Shown piece after piece: positions 1-9,495 of a DNA stretch of 12,181 nucleotides; positions within the stretch are counted from its first letter, which is position 1, and each line of letters begins with the position of its first letter. The stretch comes from Pseudomonadota bacterium (GTDB taxonomy: Bacteria; Pseudomonadota; Gammaproteobacteria; Burkholderiales; Burkholderiaceae), in the NCBI GenBank assembly GCA_021778935.1, contig JAJYBQ010000049.1, forward strand, positions 1-12,181, read 5' to 3'. Both the position numbers and the translations under genes were made by a program. Under the pieces are notes generated by a model, which ran no database searches, had not been told where the DNA came from, and saw only the letters and a list, made by a program, of their open reading frames with translations.

Positions 1-400
1 CCTGCAGGTGCAGGAACTGGGTCCACGCTTCCGGTCCGATGCGGTTGTTGTCGTAGAAGGCGCGGCTCTGTTCCTGGAGCTTCTGCTGGATCTCGATGAA
101 GGCCTGGACATTCTTCTCGAGATAGGAGCCCATCATCCCCTGCATGGTGTTGCCGTAGAAGCGGATGATCTGGCAGAGCACGGGCGAGGTGAACATCGGC
201 GCGCCCTCCTGCTCCTCTTCGAGGATGATCTGCAGCAGAATGCAGCGCGTGAGGTCTTCGGCGGACTTCGCATCGACCACCTGAAAATCCACCTGATCGA
301 GCACGAGCTGCTTGACGTCGGCCAGCGTGATATAGCTGCTGGTCCGGGTGTCGTACAGGCGGCGATTCGGGTACTTCTTGATGATGCGCGTCGCACTCAT
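1..400 (-). CDS. phaR: PHA synthesis regulator PhaR, 5' part (C-terminus outside window)
   Basis: PhaR is a cytoplasmic DNA- and polymer-binding repressor that controls phasin and other polyhydroxyalkanoate (PHA) granule genes, and is released from DNA when PHB accumulates. The 133 visible codons begin MSATRIIKKYPNRRLYDT and continue with SSYITLADVKQLV, the signature of the PHB/PHA accumulation regulator DNA-binding domain. A second conserved stretch around residues 66-100 (EGAPMFTSPVLCQIIRFYGN, then MQGMMGSYLE) matches the following PHB-binding domain. The start is the ATG read from base 400; the sequence upstream has only a poor Shine-Dalgarno. It lies 106 bases downstream of phaB on the same strand, the usual phaCAB-R order. 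The gene runs off the left edge, so its C-terminus cannot be judged. The family call is secure. Confidence 0.93.
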   Translation of the reverse strand, partial: MSATRIIKKYPNRRLYDTRTSSYITLADVKQLVLDQVDFQVVDAKSAEDLTRCILLQIILEEEQEGAPMFTSPVLCQIIRFYGNTMQGMMGSYLEKNVQAFIEIQQKLQEQSRAFYDNNRIGPEAWTQFLHLQ

Positions 401-483
401 CTTGCCAGTCTACCCCAACCAGGGGAAGGGGAATCCCTGACCCGGCAACCGGTTGGCGCCCTCGCCCGGCACCCCGGCCCGGC

Positions 484-497
484 CTCCCCCTGGGGAG
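484..497. repeat. GC-rich palindrome in the phaB-phaR gap, possible decayed REP
   Basis: CTCCCC and GGGGAG face each other with almost no loop, inside the 106-base gap between phaB and phaR. Nearby (about 409-440) are further C-rich and G-rich blocks including accccaacc, which also occurs in the REP element at 1282-1319. This looks like a decayed member of the same family. It may act as a weak attenuator between the two genes, but it has no T-run for a classical terminator. Confidence 0.35.
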
Positions 498-506
498 CGG
501 GAACGG

Positions 507-1241
507 TCACTGCATGTGCATGCCGCCGTTCACGGGGTAGATGGCCCCGGTGGCGAACGCCGCATCGTCGCCGGCGAGCCAGGCGACGATGGCGGCGATC
601 TCCTCGGGCCGGCCCAGGCGCTTGACGGGAATGGCCTGCACCAGCTTTTCGCGCACGTCGTCGCGGATGGCCATGACCATTTCGGTGGCGATGTAACCGG
701 GGGCGACGGTATTGACCGTCACGCCCTTACCGGCCATCTCCTGCGCCAGCGCCATGGTGAAGCCGTGGACGCCGGCCTTGGCGGCGGAATAGTTGGTCTG
801 GCCGAACTGGCCTTTCTGGCCGTTGATCGAGGAAATGTTGACGATGCGGCCCCAGCCGCGTTCGGCCATGCCGTCGATCACCTGCTTGGTGACGACGAAG
901 AGTCCGGTCAGATTGGTGTCGATGACCGCCCGCCATTCGGCCAGCGTCATCTTGCGAAACACCGCATCGCGGGTGATGCCGGCGTTGTTGACGAGAATGT
1001 CGACGCGGCCGAACTCGCCGTGAACGCGGTCGAACGCCGCCTTGGCGGCGTCCCAGTCGGTGATGTCGGCGCGGGACAGCGTGAAGTGATAGCCGTCGGC
1101 GCGCTGGGCGGCGAGCCAGGCTTCGCCGTCGGCGTTGGGACCGCAACCGGCGATCACGGTGTGGCCGAGATCATGGAACTTGCGGCAGATGGCGGTGCCG
1201 ATGCCGCCGCAGCCGCCGGTGACGTAGGCGATCTTGTTCAT
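507..1241 (-). CDS. phaB: Acetoacetyl-CoA reductase PhaB (NADPH-dependent)
   Basis: Reduces acetoacetyl-CoA to (R)-3-hydroxybutyryl-CoA, the second step of PHB synthesis, in the cytoplasm. At 244 aa it is the usual size for this short-chain dehydrogenase. Visible motifs: nucleotide-binding TGGCGGIG at residues 8-15, NNAG at 85-88, catalytic N110, S138, Y151 and K155 (YSAAK), and the PhaB-type stretches GWGRIVNISSINGQKGQFGQ (129-148) and PGYIATEMV. The ATG at 1241 is chosen because MNKIAYVTGG aligns with the known PhaB N-terminus and AAAGGA lies 7 bases upstream; the reading frame stays open further upstream, but through a REP element. It follows phaA with a 133-base spacer, so it may be cotranscribed or have its own promoter. 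The match to the Cupriavidus necator type is close along the whole length. Confidence 0.97.
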   Translation of the reverse strand: MNKIAYVTGGCGGIGTAICRKFHDLGHTVIAGCGPNADGEAWLAAQRADGYHFTLSRADITDWDAAKAAFDRVHGEFGRVDILVNNAGITRDAVFRKMTLAEWRAVIDTNLTGLFVVTKQVIDGMAERGWGRIVNISSINGQKGQFGQTNYSAAKAGVHGFTMALAQEMAGKGVTVNTVAPGYIATEMVMAIRDDVREKLVQAIPVKRLGRPEEIAAIVAWLAGDDAAFATGAIYPVNGGMHMQ

Positions 1242-1281
1242 GGGTGATTCCTTTGCTATTGGTGGTTCATCTCGTTCCGCC

Positions 1282-1319
1282 CCCTCACCCCAACCCTCTC
1301 CCCCGGAGTGGGAGAGGGG
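1282..1319. repeat. REP-like palindrome (copy A), phaA-phaB spacer
   Basis: Carries the C-rich lead CCCTCACCCC followed by CCCTCTCCC (1294-1302), a 7-base loop, and GGGAGAGGG (1310-1318). The 9-base arms pair perfectly. The same layout recurs at 5064, 6220 and 9382 in this window, always with the CCCTCACC side on the left of the plus strand. Confidence 0.85.
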
Positions 1320-1322
1320 AAT

Positions 1323-1370
1323 GATCGATTCCACCATGACCCTTTCCCGTGAAGGGGTGGATGGTCGATC
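1323..1370. repeat. Imperfect inverted repeat between phaA and phaB
   Basis: GATCGATTCCACC at 1323-1335 pairs with GGTGGATGGTCGATC at 1356-1370, apart from two bulged bases. The loop is about 20 bases and includes ccctttcccgtgaaggg-type complementarity. It lies directly after the phaA stop codon (transcription runs leftward) and next to REP copy A. It could form an RNA stem-loop that protects the phaCA message or reduces read-through into phaB. No T-run follows, so it is not a standard intrinsic terminator. Confidence 0.5.
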
Positions 1371-1374
1371 CGAA

Positions 1375-2574
1375 CTAGCGCTCCACCGCCATCGCGACCC
1401 CCATGCCGCCGCCGACACAGAGGGCGGCGAGGCCGCGCTGGCCACCGCGTTTCTCGCCGCGTTCATCCCGGCGCGCCATTTCGTGGAGCAGCGTGACGAG
1501 GATCCGGCAGCCGGAGGCGCCGATCGGGTGGCCGAGGGCGATCGCGCCGCCATGGACGTTGACGCGGGCGGGATCCCAGTCCATTTCGCGGTTCACCGCG
1601 CAGGCCTGGGCGGCAAAGGCTTCGTTGATCTCGAGCAGGTCGAGGTCCGGCGCCTGCCAGCCGGCCTTGGCGAGCACGCGGCGCGCGGCGGGAACGGGGC
1701 CCATGCCCATCACGCGCGGCTCCACGCCGACGGCAGCGAATCCGGCGATGCGGGCGAGCACGGGTGCGCCGAGTTCGCGGGCATGCTCCGCGGTGGTGAC
1801 GACCACGGCGGCGGCGCCGTCGTTGATGCTCGACGCATTGCCCGCGGTGACGGTGCCGTCGCGATCGAACGCCGGGCGCAATGCGGCAAGGGTTTCGGCC
1901 GTCGTGCCGGGGCGGATGGTCTCGTCGTCGACGAACGGCACCGGCTCCCCCTTCTTCTGCGGCAGGGGCACCGCGACGATCTCGTCGCGGAAGCGGCCGG
2001 CCCGCTGCGCGGCATCGGCCTTGCGCTGCGAGGCGGCGGCAAATTCGTCCTGCATCGCGCGCGAGATGCCGTATTCGCGGGCGACGTTTTCCGCGGTGAT
2101 GCCCATGTGCACGTCGTGAAACGCGTCCCAGAGGCCATCGCGGATCATGCTGTCGAGGAGCGTGGCGTCGCCCATGCGGAACCCGTCGCGCGCACCGGCG
2201 AGCAGGTGCGGCGCCCGGCTCATGCTTTCCTGGCCGCCGGCCACGACCACGCGCGCGTCGCCGTTGGCGACCGCCTGCGCGGCAAGCATCACGGCGCGGA
2301 GCCCGCTGCCGCAGACCTGATTGACCGTCATCGCCGGGACATCCACCGGCAGGCCGGCGCGCACCGCCGCCTGCCGCGCGGGGTTCTGTCCCGCGCCGGC
2401 GGTGAGAACCTGGCCGAGAATGACTTCGTCGACCGCATCCGGAGCGATCCGCGCGCGGGCGAGCGCTTCGCGCACGACGATCGCGCCCAGATCGGCCGCG
2501 GCGTGGCGCGACAGGCTGCCGCCGAACTTGCCGATGGGGGTGCGAACGGCGGAGAGGATCACGATTTCGGTCAT
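1375..2574 (-). CDS. phaA: Acetyl-CoA C-acetyltransferase (beta-ketothiolase) PhaA
   Basis: Condenses two acetyl-CoA into acetoacetyl-CoA, the first step of PHB synthesis. The product is 399 aa. Visible thiolase features: active-site NQVCGSG with nucleophile C88, NEAFA at 317-321, GHP with H349, and the C-terminal LCVGGGMG with catalytic C386. Compared with my recollection of C. necator PhaA (C88, H349, C379), positions agree up to H349, and about 7 extra residues lie between H349 and the second cysteine, around [16 protein letters not shown] (366-381). The ATG at 2574 overlaps the phaC stop as ATGA, and AAGGA stands 9 bases upstream inside phaC, so translation is probably coupled. The frame is open farther upstream, but that part is a shadow of phaC. 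Confidence 0.97.
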   Translation of the reverse strand: MTEIVILSAVRTPIGKFGGSLSRHAAADLGAIVVREALARARIAPDAVDEVILGQVLTAGAGQNPARQAAVRAGLPVDVPAMTVNQVCGSGLRAVMLAAQAVANGDARVVVAGGQESMSRAPHLLAGARDGFRMGDATLLDSMIRDGLWDAFHDVHMGITAENVAREYGISRAMQDEFAAASQRKADAAQRAGRFRDEIVAVPLPQKKGEPVPFVDDETIRPGTTAETLAALRPAFDRDGTVTAGNASSINDGAAAVVVTTAEHARELGAPVLARIAGFAAVGVEPRVMGMGPVPAARRVLAKAGWQAPDLDLLEINEAFAAQACAVNREMDWDPARVNVHGGAIALGHPIGASGCRILVTLLHEMARRDERGEKRGGQRGLAALCVGGGMGVAMAVER

Positions 2575-4229
2575 GACGCTTTTTCCTTCACATACCGGCC
2601 GGGTGCCGGTTCGATGGGTGGGTACTTGCGGTTGCCGAGCCGCCGGGGGGCAGCCTTCTCTTCGCCGGCGAAGCGGGCGAGCCAACGGTCCCAATCCGCC
2701 CACCAGCTGCCGGGGCGCTCCTGGGCGGCGGCGAGCCAGGCATCGGCGTCCGGCAGTTGCCGCACCGCGCGGCGGGACGACGCCGGGGCCTTCCGCCTGG
2801 GAGCCGCGGCCTCCGCCGCGACCCGGTAGCTCCGCCGGTTCTTCGAAACCGGGTTGATGGTTCCCGCGATGTGGCCGCTCGCGCCGAGGACGAAGCGCCG
2901 TTCGGCCGCGCCGGTGAGCACGCGCGCGGCGGCGTAGGCCGCGCGCCAGGGCACGATGTGGTCCTCGCGGGCGCCGAACACATAGGTCGGGGCCTGGATG
3001 CGGCGCAGGTCGACGGGCGCCCCGCAGCAAGAAACCCTGCCGGGGCGAATCAGATTGTTCTCCAGGTAGGCGTTGCGCAAGTACCAGGCGAACATCGGCC
3101 CCGGGAGATTGGTGCTGTCGGCGTTCCAGTAGAGCAGATCGAAGGCCGGCGGCGGTCGCCCCTCGAGGTAGTTGTTGACGACGTAGTTCCAGACGAGATC
3201 ATTGGGCCGCAGCGCGGAAAACACATTCGCCAGGTCGCGGCCGGGCATCAGGCCGCCGCCCGCATCCTTGCCGATCGTGGCTTCGCGCATCGCAACGTGC
3301 GCCTCATCGATGAACAGATCGAGCATGCCGGAGTCGGCAAAATCGACCAACGGTGTCAGCAGCGTCAGGCTCTCGGCCGGCGCTTGGCCGCGGGCGGCGA
3401 GCACCGCCAGCGCGGTCACGAGCAGGGTGCCGCCGATGCAATAGCCCAGCGCGTTGATCGTCTCGGCCTTGGCGATCTCGCGTACCGCGGCGATGGCAGC
3501 GATCGGCCCATGTTCGACGTAGTCGTCCCAGGTCCACCCCCCCTGTTCGGCCTGCGGATTGCGCCAGGACACGACAAACACGGTGTTGCCCTGCTCGACG
3601 CAGTAGCGCAGAAACGAGTTCTCCGGCTGCAGATCGAGGATGTAGTACTTGTTGATGCAGGGCGGCACGACCAGCAGCGGACGGCTGCGCACCCTGGCGG
3701 TGCGCGGCCGGTACTGGATGAGCTGGATGACTTCGTTTTCGTACACCACCGCGCCTTCGGTGGTGGCGACATTGCGGCCGACCTCGAACGCCGATTCATC
3801 GACCTGGGAGATCCGGCCCTTGGCGAGGTCGGCGAGCAGGTTCTGCATGCCTTGCAACAGGCTGGCGCCGCCGGTTTCGACGGCGCGCTGCTGCGCCCGC
3901 GGGTTCCACGCCAGGAAATTCGAGGGGGCGATGGCGTCGGCCCACTGCGACGCGAGGAACTGCAGGCGGGTCTTGAACTTGGGTTCGGTTTCGATCGCGG
4001 CCGCCAGCTCGCGCATCGCCTCGGCGTTGATCAGGTGCGCGCGCGCCGCGAACGACGCCAGCGGGTTTTCCTGCCAGGCGGGGTCGGCAAAGCGGCTGTC
4101 GGCAATGGGCGCGGTGATGCGCTCCGGGCGTTCGAACAGATCCCGCCAGAGCGCATCCAGGCGCCGCAGGTACGCCTCGCGCAGTTCGCGGAAGCGGTCG
4201 GGGGGGAGATTGGTGGTGGAGTCGCTCAC
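2571..4229 (-). CDS. phaC: Class I poly(3-hydroxyalkanoate) synthase PhaC
   Basis: Polymerises (R)-3-hydroxyacyl-CoA into PHA at the granule surface. The product is 552 aa, slightly shorter than the C. necator enzyme, mainly through a shorter N-terminus. Conserved stretches include [20 protein letters not shown] (142-161), [17 protein letters not shown] (189-205), the lipase-box-like GYCIGG with nucleophile C264, REDHIVPW with D423, and GASGHIAG with H453; it ends [15 protein letters not shown]. Start: GTG at 4229, overlapping the pgeF stop as GTGA; the next in-frame ATG is about 70 codons inside the conserved region. The frame continues upstream only as a shadow of pgeF. An Ala/Arg/Pro/Lys-rich segment at about 467-490, after KNRRS, is longer than in C. 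necator PhaC by roughly 18 residues. Confidence 0.96.
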   Translation of the reverse strand: MSDSTTNLPPDRFRELREAYLRRLDALWRDLFERPERITAPIADSRFADPAWQENPLASFAARAHLINAEAMRELAAAIETEPKFKTRLQFLASQWADAIAPSNFLAWNPRAQQRAVETGGASLLQGMQNLLADLAKGRISQVDESAFEVGRNVATTEGAVVYENEVIQLIQYRPRTARVRSRPLLVVPPCINKYYILDLQPENSFLRYCVEQGNTVFVVSWRNPQAEQGGWTWDDYVEHGPIAAIAAVREIAKAETINALGYCIGGTLLVTALAVLAARGQAPAESLTLLTPLVDFADSGMLDLFIDEAHVAMREATIGKDAGGGLMPGRDLANVFSALRPNDLVWNYVVNNYLEGRPPPAFDLLYWNADSTNLPGPMFAWYLRNAYLENNLIRPGRVSCCGAPVDLRRIQAPTYVFGAREDHIVPWRAAYAAARVLTGAAERRFVLGASGHIAGTINPVSKNRRSYRVAAEAAAPRRKAPASSRRAVRQLPDADAWLAAAQERPGSWWADWDRWLARFAGEEKAAPRRLGNRKYPPIEPAPGRYVKEKAS

Positions 4230-5047
4230 GTTCTTCGCCGGGAATGATAACCGTCGGCGCCGAAGCGGCCGGCCCTTCCGTCTTCGATCCAGATCAGGGC
4301 CGCCTGGCGCCCGGTGACCCCGTCGCGGCGGTAGCTGTAGAAGCGCGGGTCGTCCACGGTGCTGAATCCGCCCCCGTGCACGTCGCCGCCCGCGACACCT
4401 TCCTGCGCCAGCGCCTGGCGCGCGAGGGCGTAGATGTCGGCGAAAAGACGATCGCCGCGCGAGGGCGCGAACGCGGCGTCGGCATCCGGCAGCAGCGTCC
4501 GCATCACCACCTGCACTTCGGGGCCGACTTCGAAGCGCTGCGGGCCGATCGCCGGCCCCAGGTAGGCGAGCACGCGGGCGCCGGGATCGGCGGCGGCCAC
4601 GCGCAGGGTGCGCACGGTGTTCTGGATCACGCCGGCCGCCAGGCCGCGCCACCCGGCGTGCGCGGCGGCGACGGCGCGTCCCTGCGCGTCGGCCAGGAGA
4701 ACCGGCAAGCAATCGGCGGTCAGGACGCAGCACACCGTTCCTGGGCGCACGGCCACCGCGGCGTCGCCTTCGGGGCGTTCGCCGGGGGCGACCTGGTCGG
4801 CATCGACGACGTGTGCGCCGTGCACCTGGCGCAGCCAGCACGGGGCGCGCGGTAGCCGGCGCGCCAGGGCGGCGCGGTTATCCGCCGCGGCCGGGTCGTC
4901 TTCGGCGAAGCCGAGGTTCAGGCCGCCGCTGCCGTCGGCGGCGGCGAACGGCGGCCGCGAGGCGCCGCCGGCGCGGGTGGTGAGGAGCGCGCATACGCCG
5001 GCCGGGGCCGGCCAGTCGAGGGCGATGTGGTGTTCCGGGTTCGTCAT
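4226..5047 (-). CDS. pgeF: Peptidoglycan editing factor PgeF (YfiH/LACC1 family, laccase domain)
   Basis: A member of the DUF152/YfiH multicopper-polyphenol-oxidase-like family. E. coli PgeF removes wrongly incorporated residues from UDP-MurNAc peptides; relatives act on purine nucleosides. The product is 273 aa. The zinc/active-site triad is visible: H76 in RQVHGAHVVDAD, C113 in LTADCLPVLL and H130 in AAAHAGWRGLAAGV. Other family marks are YLGPAIGPQRFEVG (162-175) and the C-terminal FYSYRRDGVTGRQAALIW. The start ATG at 5047 lies 19 bases after the rluD stop; no strong Shine-Dalgarno is seen, which fits coupling to rluD. The stop overlaps the phaC start. The rluD-pgeF-phaC order is one I recall from Burkholderia-type genomes. 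The family is certain; the substrate is inferred from homologues. Confidence 0.92.
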   Translation of the reverse strand: MTNPEHHIALDWPAPAGVCALLTTRAGGASRPPFAAADGSGGLNLGFAEDDPAAADNRAALARRLPRAPCWLRQVHGAHVVDADQVAPGERPEGDAAVAVRPGTVCCVLTADCLPVLLADAQGRAVAAAHAGWRGLAAGVIQNTVRTLRVAAADPGARVLAYLGPAIGPQRFEVGPEVQVVMRTLLPDADAAFAPSRGDRLFADIYALARQALAQEGVAGGDVHGGGFSTVDDPRFYSYRRDGVTGRQAALIWIEDGRAGRFGADGYHSRRRT

Positions 5048-5063
5048 CGGTCTGCTGCGTGCG

Positions 5064-5103
5064 CCCTCACCCCCGCCCTCTCCCGCCCGCGCGGGAGAGG
5101 GGG
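5064..5103. repeat. REP-like palindrome (copy B) at rluD 3' end
   Basis: The CCCTCACCCCCGCCCTCTCCC half (5064-5084), then GCGGGAGAGGGG from 5091, form a stem-loop. It spans the last codons and stop of rluD and abuts the 19-base gap before pgeF. Its right half is the first copy of the 36-bp tandem array that follows. Confidence 0.85.
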
Positions 5104-6290
5104 TCGATCTGCGCCGGTGTCGCCCTGCGGGAGAGGGGGTCGATCTGCGCCGGTGTCGCCCTGCGGGAGAGGGGGTCGATCTGCGCCGGTGTCGCCCTGC
5201 GGGAGAGGGGGTCGATCTGCGTCGGTGCGACGGGAAGCGGAGCGGCGACTTCTTCGTCCGTGGCGCCCAGCGAGCGCATCAGGTCTTGCAGGTCCGGCGG
5301 CGGAGGGGCGAACCATTCCATCGTTTCGTGGCGGCGGGGGTGGACCAGGGCCAGGCGGCCAGCGTGCAAGGCCTGATGTCCGAGCCAAGAGTGCCCGTTG
5401 AGCGTTGCCGGGAGATGACGGCGGTACACCGGGTCGCCGAGCAGGGGGTGCCCGATCGACTCCATGTGCACCCGGATCTGGTGGGTGCGCCCGGTTTCGA
5501 GGCGGCAGGCGATCCAGGAAACGCAGGTTCCGCCCGATCCGAACGGCCAGGTCCGGATGCGACGGAAGCGGGTGCGCGCCGGCCGCGCGTGGGCCGACTC
5601 GCTCACCCGGAATCGCAAGGGATTGCGGGGATCGCGTGCGAGGGCGGCGTCGATGATGCCGGATGGCGGGGGCTCCCCCGCGACCAGCGCCCAGTATTCA
5701 CGCAGCACCGTGCGCGCCTGCAACTGCCGAACGAGGTCGGTCTGCGCGGCGATGGTGCGCGCCACCACCATCAGGCCCGAGGTGCCGGCGTCGAGGCGGT
5801 GCACGATACCGGCGCGCGGCACGCGCGCCAGCGCCGGGTCGTAGGCGAGCAGGCCGTTCAGCAGGGTGCCGCTCCAATTGCCCGCACCGGGATGGACGAC
5901 CAGTCCGGCCGGCTTGTCGAGAACCAGGATCGAATCGTCCTCCCAGACCACCGGGATCGCCATGGGTTCCGGCGCGTAGGCGCTGTCCTCGGGGTCGACG
6001 ACCGGCGCGAGCGCGATCGCATCTCTGGCCTGCACGGCGTCCCGCGCGCGGGCGGGCGCGCCGTTGCGGGTCACCGCCCCCGCCTCGATCCAGCGCTGCA
6101 CCCGGCTGCGCGACACGTCGGGGCGGCGCAGGGCGAGGAATTTGTCGAGGCGCAGGCCGGCATCGCCCGGTTCGACCACGTAGGAAAACTCGTCGTCCTC
6201 CGCCGTCCCGGCGACAGCACCCTCACCCCCGCCCTCTCCCGCAGGCGGGAGAGGGGGTAGGTCTCCCGCCGGGACGCCCGATTCCACCAT
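5067..6290 (-). CDS. rluD: 23S rRNA pseudouridine synthase RluD-type, with repeat-derived tails
   Basis: Makes pseudouridines in helix 69 of 23S rRNA (U1911/1915/1917 in E. coli). From the chosen start it has 407 aa: an S4-like RNA-binding domain at about 37-95 (GLRLDKFLALRRPDVSRSRV), then the RluA-family catalytic domain with HRLDAGTSG (164-172, catalytic D167), LETGRTHQIRVHM (264-276) and LGDPVY. Family members are usually about 310-350 aa. The excess is at the ends: residues 10-28 (LPPLPPAGEGGGEGAVAG) are a translated REP palindrome, and 358-400 are QIDPLSRRATPA repeats from the tandem array. Start: ATG at 6290 has AGGAG 10 bases upstream; an alternative ATG at 6317 would add 9 residues but has a poor Shine-Dalgarno. 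No in-frame ATG, GTG or TTG separates the REP peptide from the S4 domain, so the N-terminal REP peptide is probably translated. Confidence 0.92.
   Translation of the reverse strand: MVESGVPAGDLPPLPPAGEGGGEGAVAGTAEDDEFSYVVEPGDAGLRLDKFLALRRPDVSRSRVQRWIEAGAVTRNGAPARARDAVQARDAIALAPVVDPEDSAYAPEPMAIPVVWEDDSILVLDKPAGLVVHPGAGNWSGTLLNGLLAYDPALARVPRAGIVHRLDAGTSGLMVVARTIAAQTDLVRQLQARTVLREYWALVAGEPPPSGIIDAALARDPRNPLRFRVSESAHARPARTRFRRIRTWPFGSGGTCVSWIACRLETGRTHQIRVHMESIGHPLLGDPVYRRHLPATLNGHSWLGHQALHAGRLALVHPRRHETMEWFAPPPPDLQDLMRSLGATDEEVAAPLPVAPTQIDPLSRRATPAQIDPLSRRATPAQIDPLSRRATPAQIDPLSRAGGRGRG
5091..5227. repeat. 36-bp tandem repeat, 3 perfect copies plus a partial fourth
   Basis: Unit of 36 bp starting gcgggagagggggtcgatct and ending gcgccggtgtcgccct. 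Copies at 5091-5126, 5127-5162 and 5163-5198 are identical; a fourth (5199-5227) matches with one mismatch and then diverges. Each unit carries the right half of the REP palindrome (gcgggagagggg). Because 36 is a multiple of 3, the array stays in frame in rluD on the minus strand, where it encodes QIDPLSRRATPA repeats. There are no variable spacers, so it is not a CRISPR. Perfect identity points to recent expansion and likely copy-number variation. Confidence 0.95.
6220..6257. repeat. REP-like palindrome (copy C) inside rluD 5' end
   Basis: CCCTCACCCCCGCCCTCTCCC (from 6220) followed by the complementary GCGGGAGAGGGGG (to 6257), with a very short loop. Same sequence and orientation as copies A, B and D. 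It lies within the rluD reading frame, about 30 bases inside the likely start codon. Confidence 0.85.
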
Positions 6291-6328
6291 CGTTGATACA
6301 CTCCTGCGTTTTGCCATCCGACCCGGCC

Positions 6329-7110
6329 ATGAAACCCGCTATTCGTCTTGCGTCCCGAGTGCGACGGCTGCTGCCGGTCCTGGCGATCGCGATGCTGCTG
6401 GCCGGGTGCGGTCTGACCAGCCTCGAGAAGGATCCTACCTCGAAGTGGGGGCCGGACAAGCTGTACGACGAAGCGCGCGGCGAACTCAACAACGGCGCCT
6501 GGGACAAGGCCCGCGGTCTGTTCGAGAAACTCGAGATCCGCTACCCCTTCGGCGCCTACGCCCAGCAGGCACAGATCGAGATCGCATACTGCTATTTCAA
6601 GTCGGGCGATCCGACCGACGCGCTGATGGCGACGGACCGATTCCTCCGGCTGTACCCGGACAGCCAGAAAACCGCATACATCTACTACCTGCGCGGCCTC
6701 ATCAACTTCATCCGGCCGCCGTGGCTGGTCGGCCGGGCGCTCCATTATCAGATCAGCGAGCGCGACCCCGAGGCCATCCGCCAGTCGTTCGAAGCGTTCA
6801 AGGAAGTCGTGACGCGCTATCCGAACAGCCGCTACTACAAGGACTCGCTGCAACGCATGATCTTCCTGCGCAACGCGCTGGCGGATCACGAGGTGCATGT
6901 GGCCGACTACTATTACCGGCGCGGCGCGTACCTGAGCGCCGTCGCACGGGCGGAGATGGCGATCCGCACCTACGACGGCGCCCCGTCGCTCGATCGCGCG
7001 CTGGGAATCGTGGTCCGCTCGTACAAGCATCTGGGCATGACGCAACTGCAGAAAGACGCCGAGCGGGTACTGCGGGCAAGTTATCCGCACAGCCCCGAAC
7101 TCAAGCAGTT

Positions 7111-7114
<4 letters not shown>
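6329..7114 (+). CDS. bamD: Outer-membrane protein assembly factor BamD (lipoprotein)
   Basis: An essential lipoprotein of the BAM complex, which inserts beta-barrel proteins into the outer membrane; it acts in the periplasm, anchored to the outer membrane. The product is 261 aa. It has a basic N-terminus, a hydrophobic stretch and a lipobox LLAGC ending at C27, giving a type II signal peptide. TPR-type repeats follow: KLYDEARGELNNGAWDKARG (44-63), RYPFGAYAQQAQIEIAYCYF (71-90), and later RYPNSRYYKDS and YYYRRGAYLSAVARAEMAI. These are characteristic of BamD/ComL. The ATG at 6329 gives a proper signal peptide; no good Shine-Dalgarno precedes it. It is divergent from rluD, with only 38 bases between the two start codons, so the promoters must overlap one gene or the other. 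Its stop overlaps the queA start. Confidence 0.96.
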
Positions 7115-9356
<2,242 letters not shown>

Positions 9357-9381
9357 GCGAAGACCGTTCCGCTTCTCCGCG

Positions 9382-9420
9382 CCCTCACCCCCGCCCTCTC
9401 CCGCACGCGGGAGAGAGGGC
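9382..9420. repeat. REP-like palindrome (copy D) after tgt
   Basis: CCCTCACCCCCGCCCTCTCCC followed by gcgggagagagggc; the arms pair apart from an extra AG on the right. It lies 25 bases after the tgt stop, between convergent tgt and the GMC oxidoreductase, where the stem could slow exonucleases or help bidirectional termination. No T-run is present. Confidence 0.8.
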
Positions 9421-9471
9421 AAGGGAATGCCGGCCGCTCGCCGCATGCGGGAGAGGGGGACGAAATGCCGG
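9409..9471. repeat. Two degenerate direct copies of a REP half plus tail
   Basis: Two blocks of the form gggagag...aatgccgg, at about 9409-9433 and 9449-9471, repeat with a 40-base period. As in the rluD array, it is the right half of the REP with its flank that is duplicated, but here the copies have diverged and there are only two. The rest of the gap up to the oxidoreductase stop (9496) shows nothing further. Confidence 0.6.
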
Positions 9472-9495
9472 ATCGGGCGGGGCGAGGGTCGCCCG

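Noticed and set aside
1242..1553. Upstream N-terminal extension of PhaB
   Set aside because: The extension translates a REP element (GGEGWGEGA) and the phaA 3' end; the ATG at 1241 has a good ribosome site and matches the family N-terminus.
5091..5227. Regularly spaced direct repeats resembling a CRISPR array
   Set aside because: The 36-bp units are contiguous and identical with no variable spacers, and they derive from a REP half-element; no cas genes are nearby.
1234..6260. Long plus-strand open frames (531, 496 and 550 codons) opposite the pha/pgeF/rluD genes
   Set aside because: They are antisense to well-identified genes, have low-complexity Ala/Arg/Gly-rich translations and no family motifs; they are normal in GC-rich DNA.
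9357..9495. Intrinsic terminator between tgt and the oxidoreductase
   Set aside because: Strong GC stems are present but no T-run follows on either strand; they are better described as REP elements.
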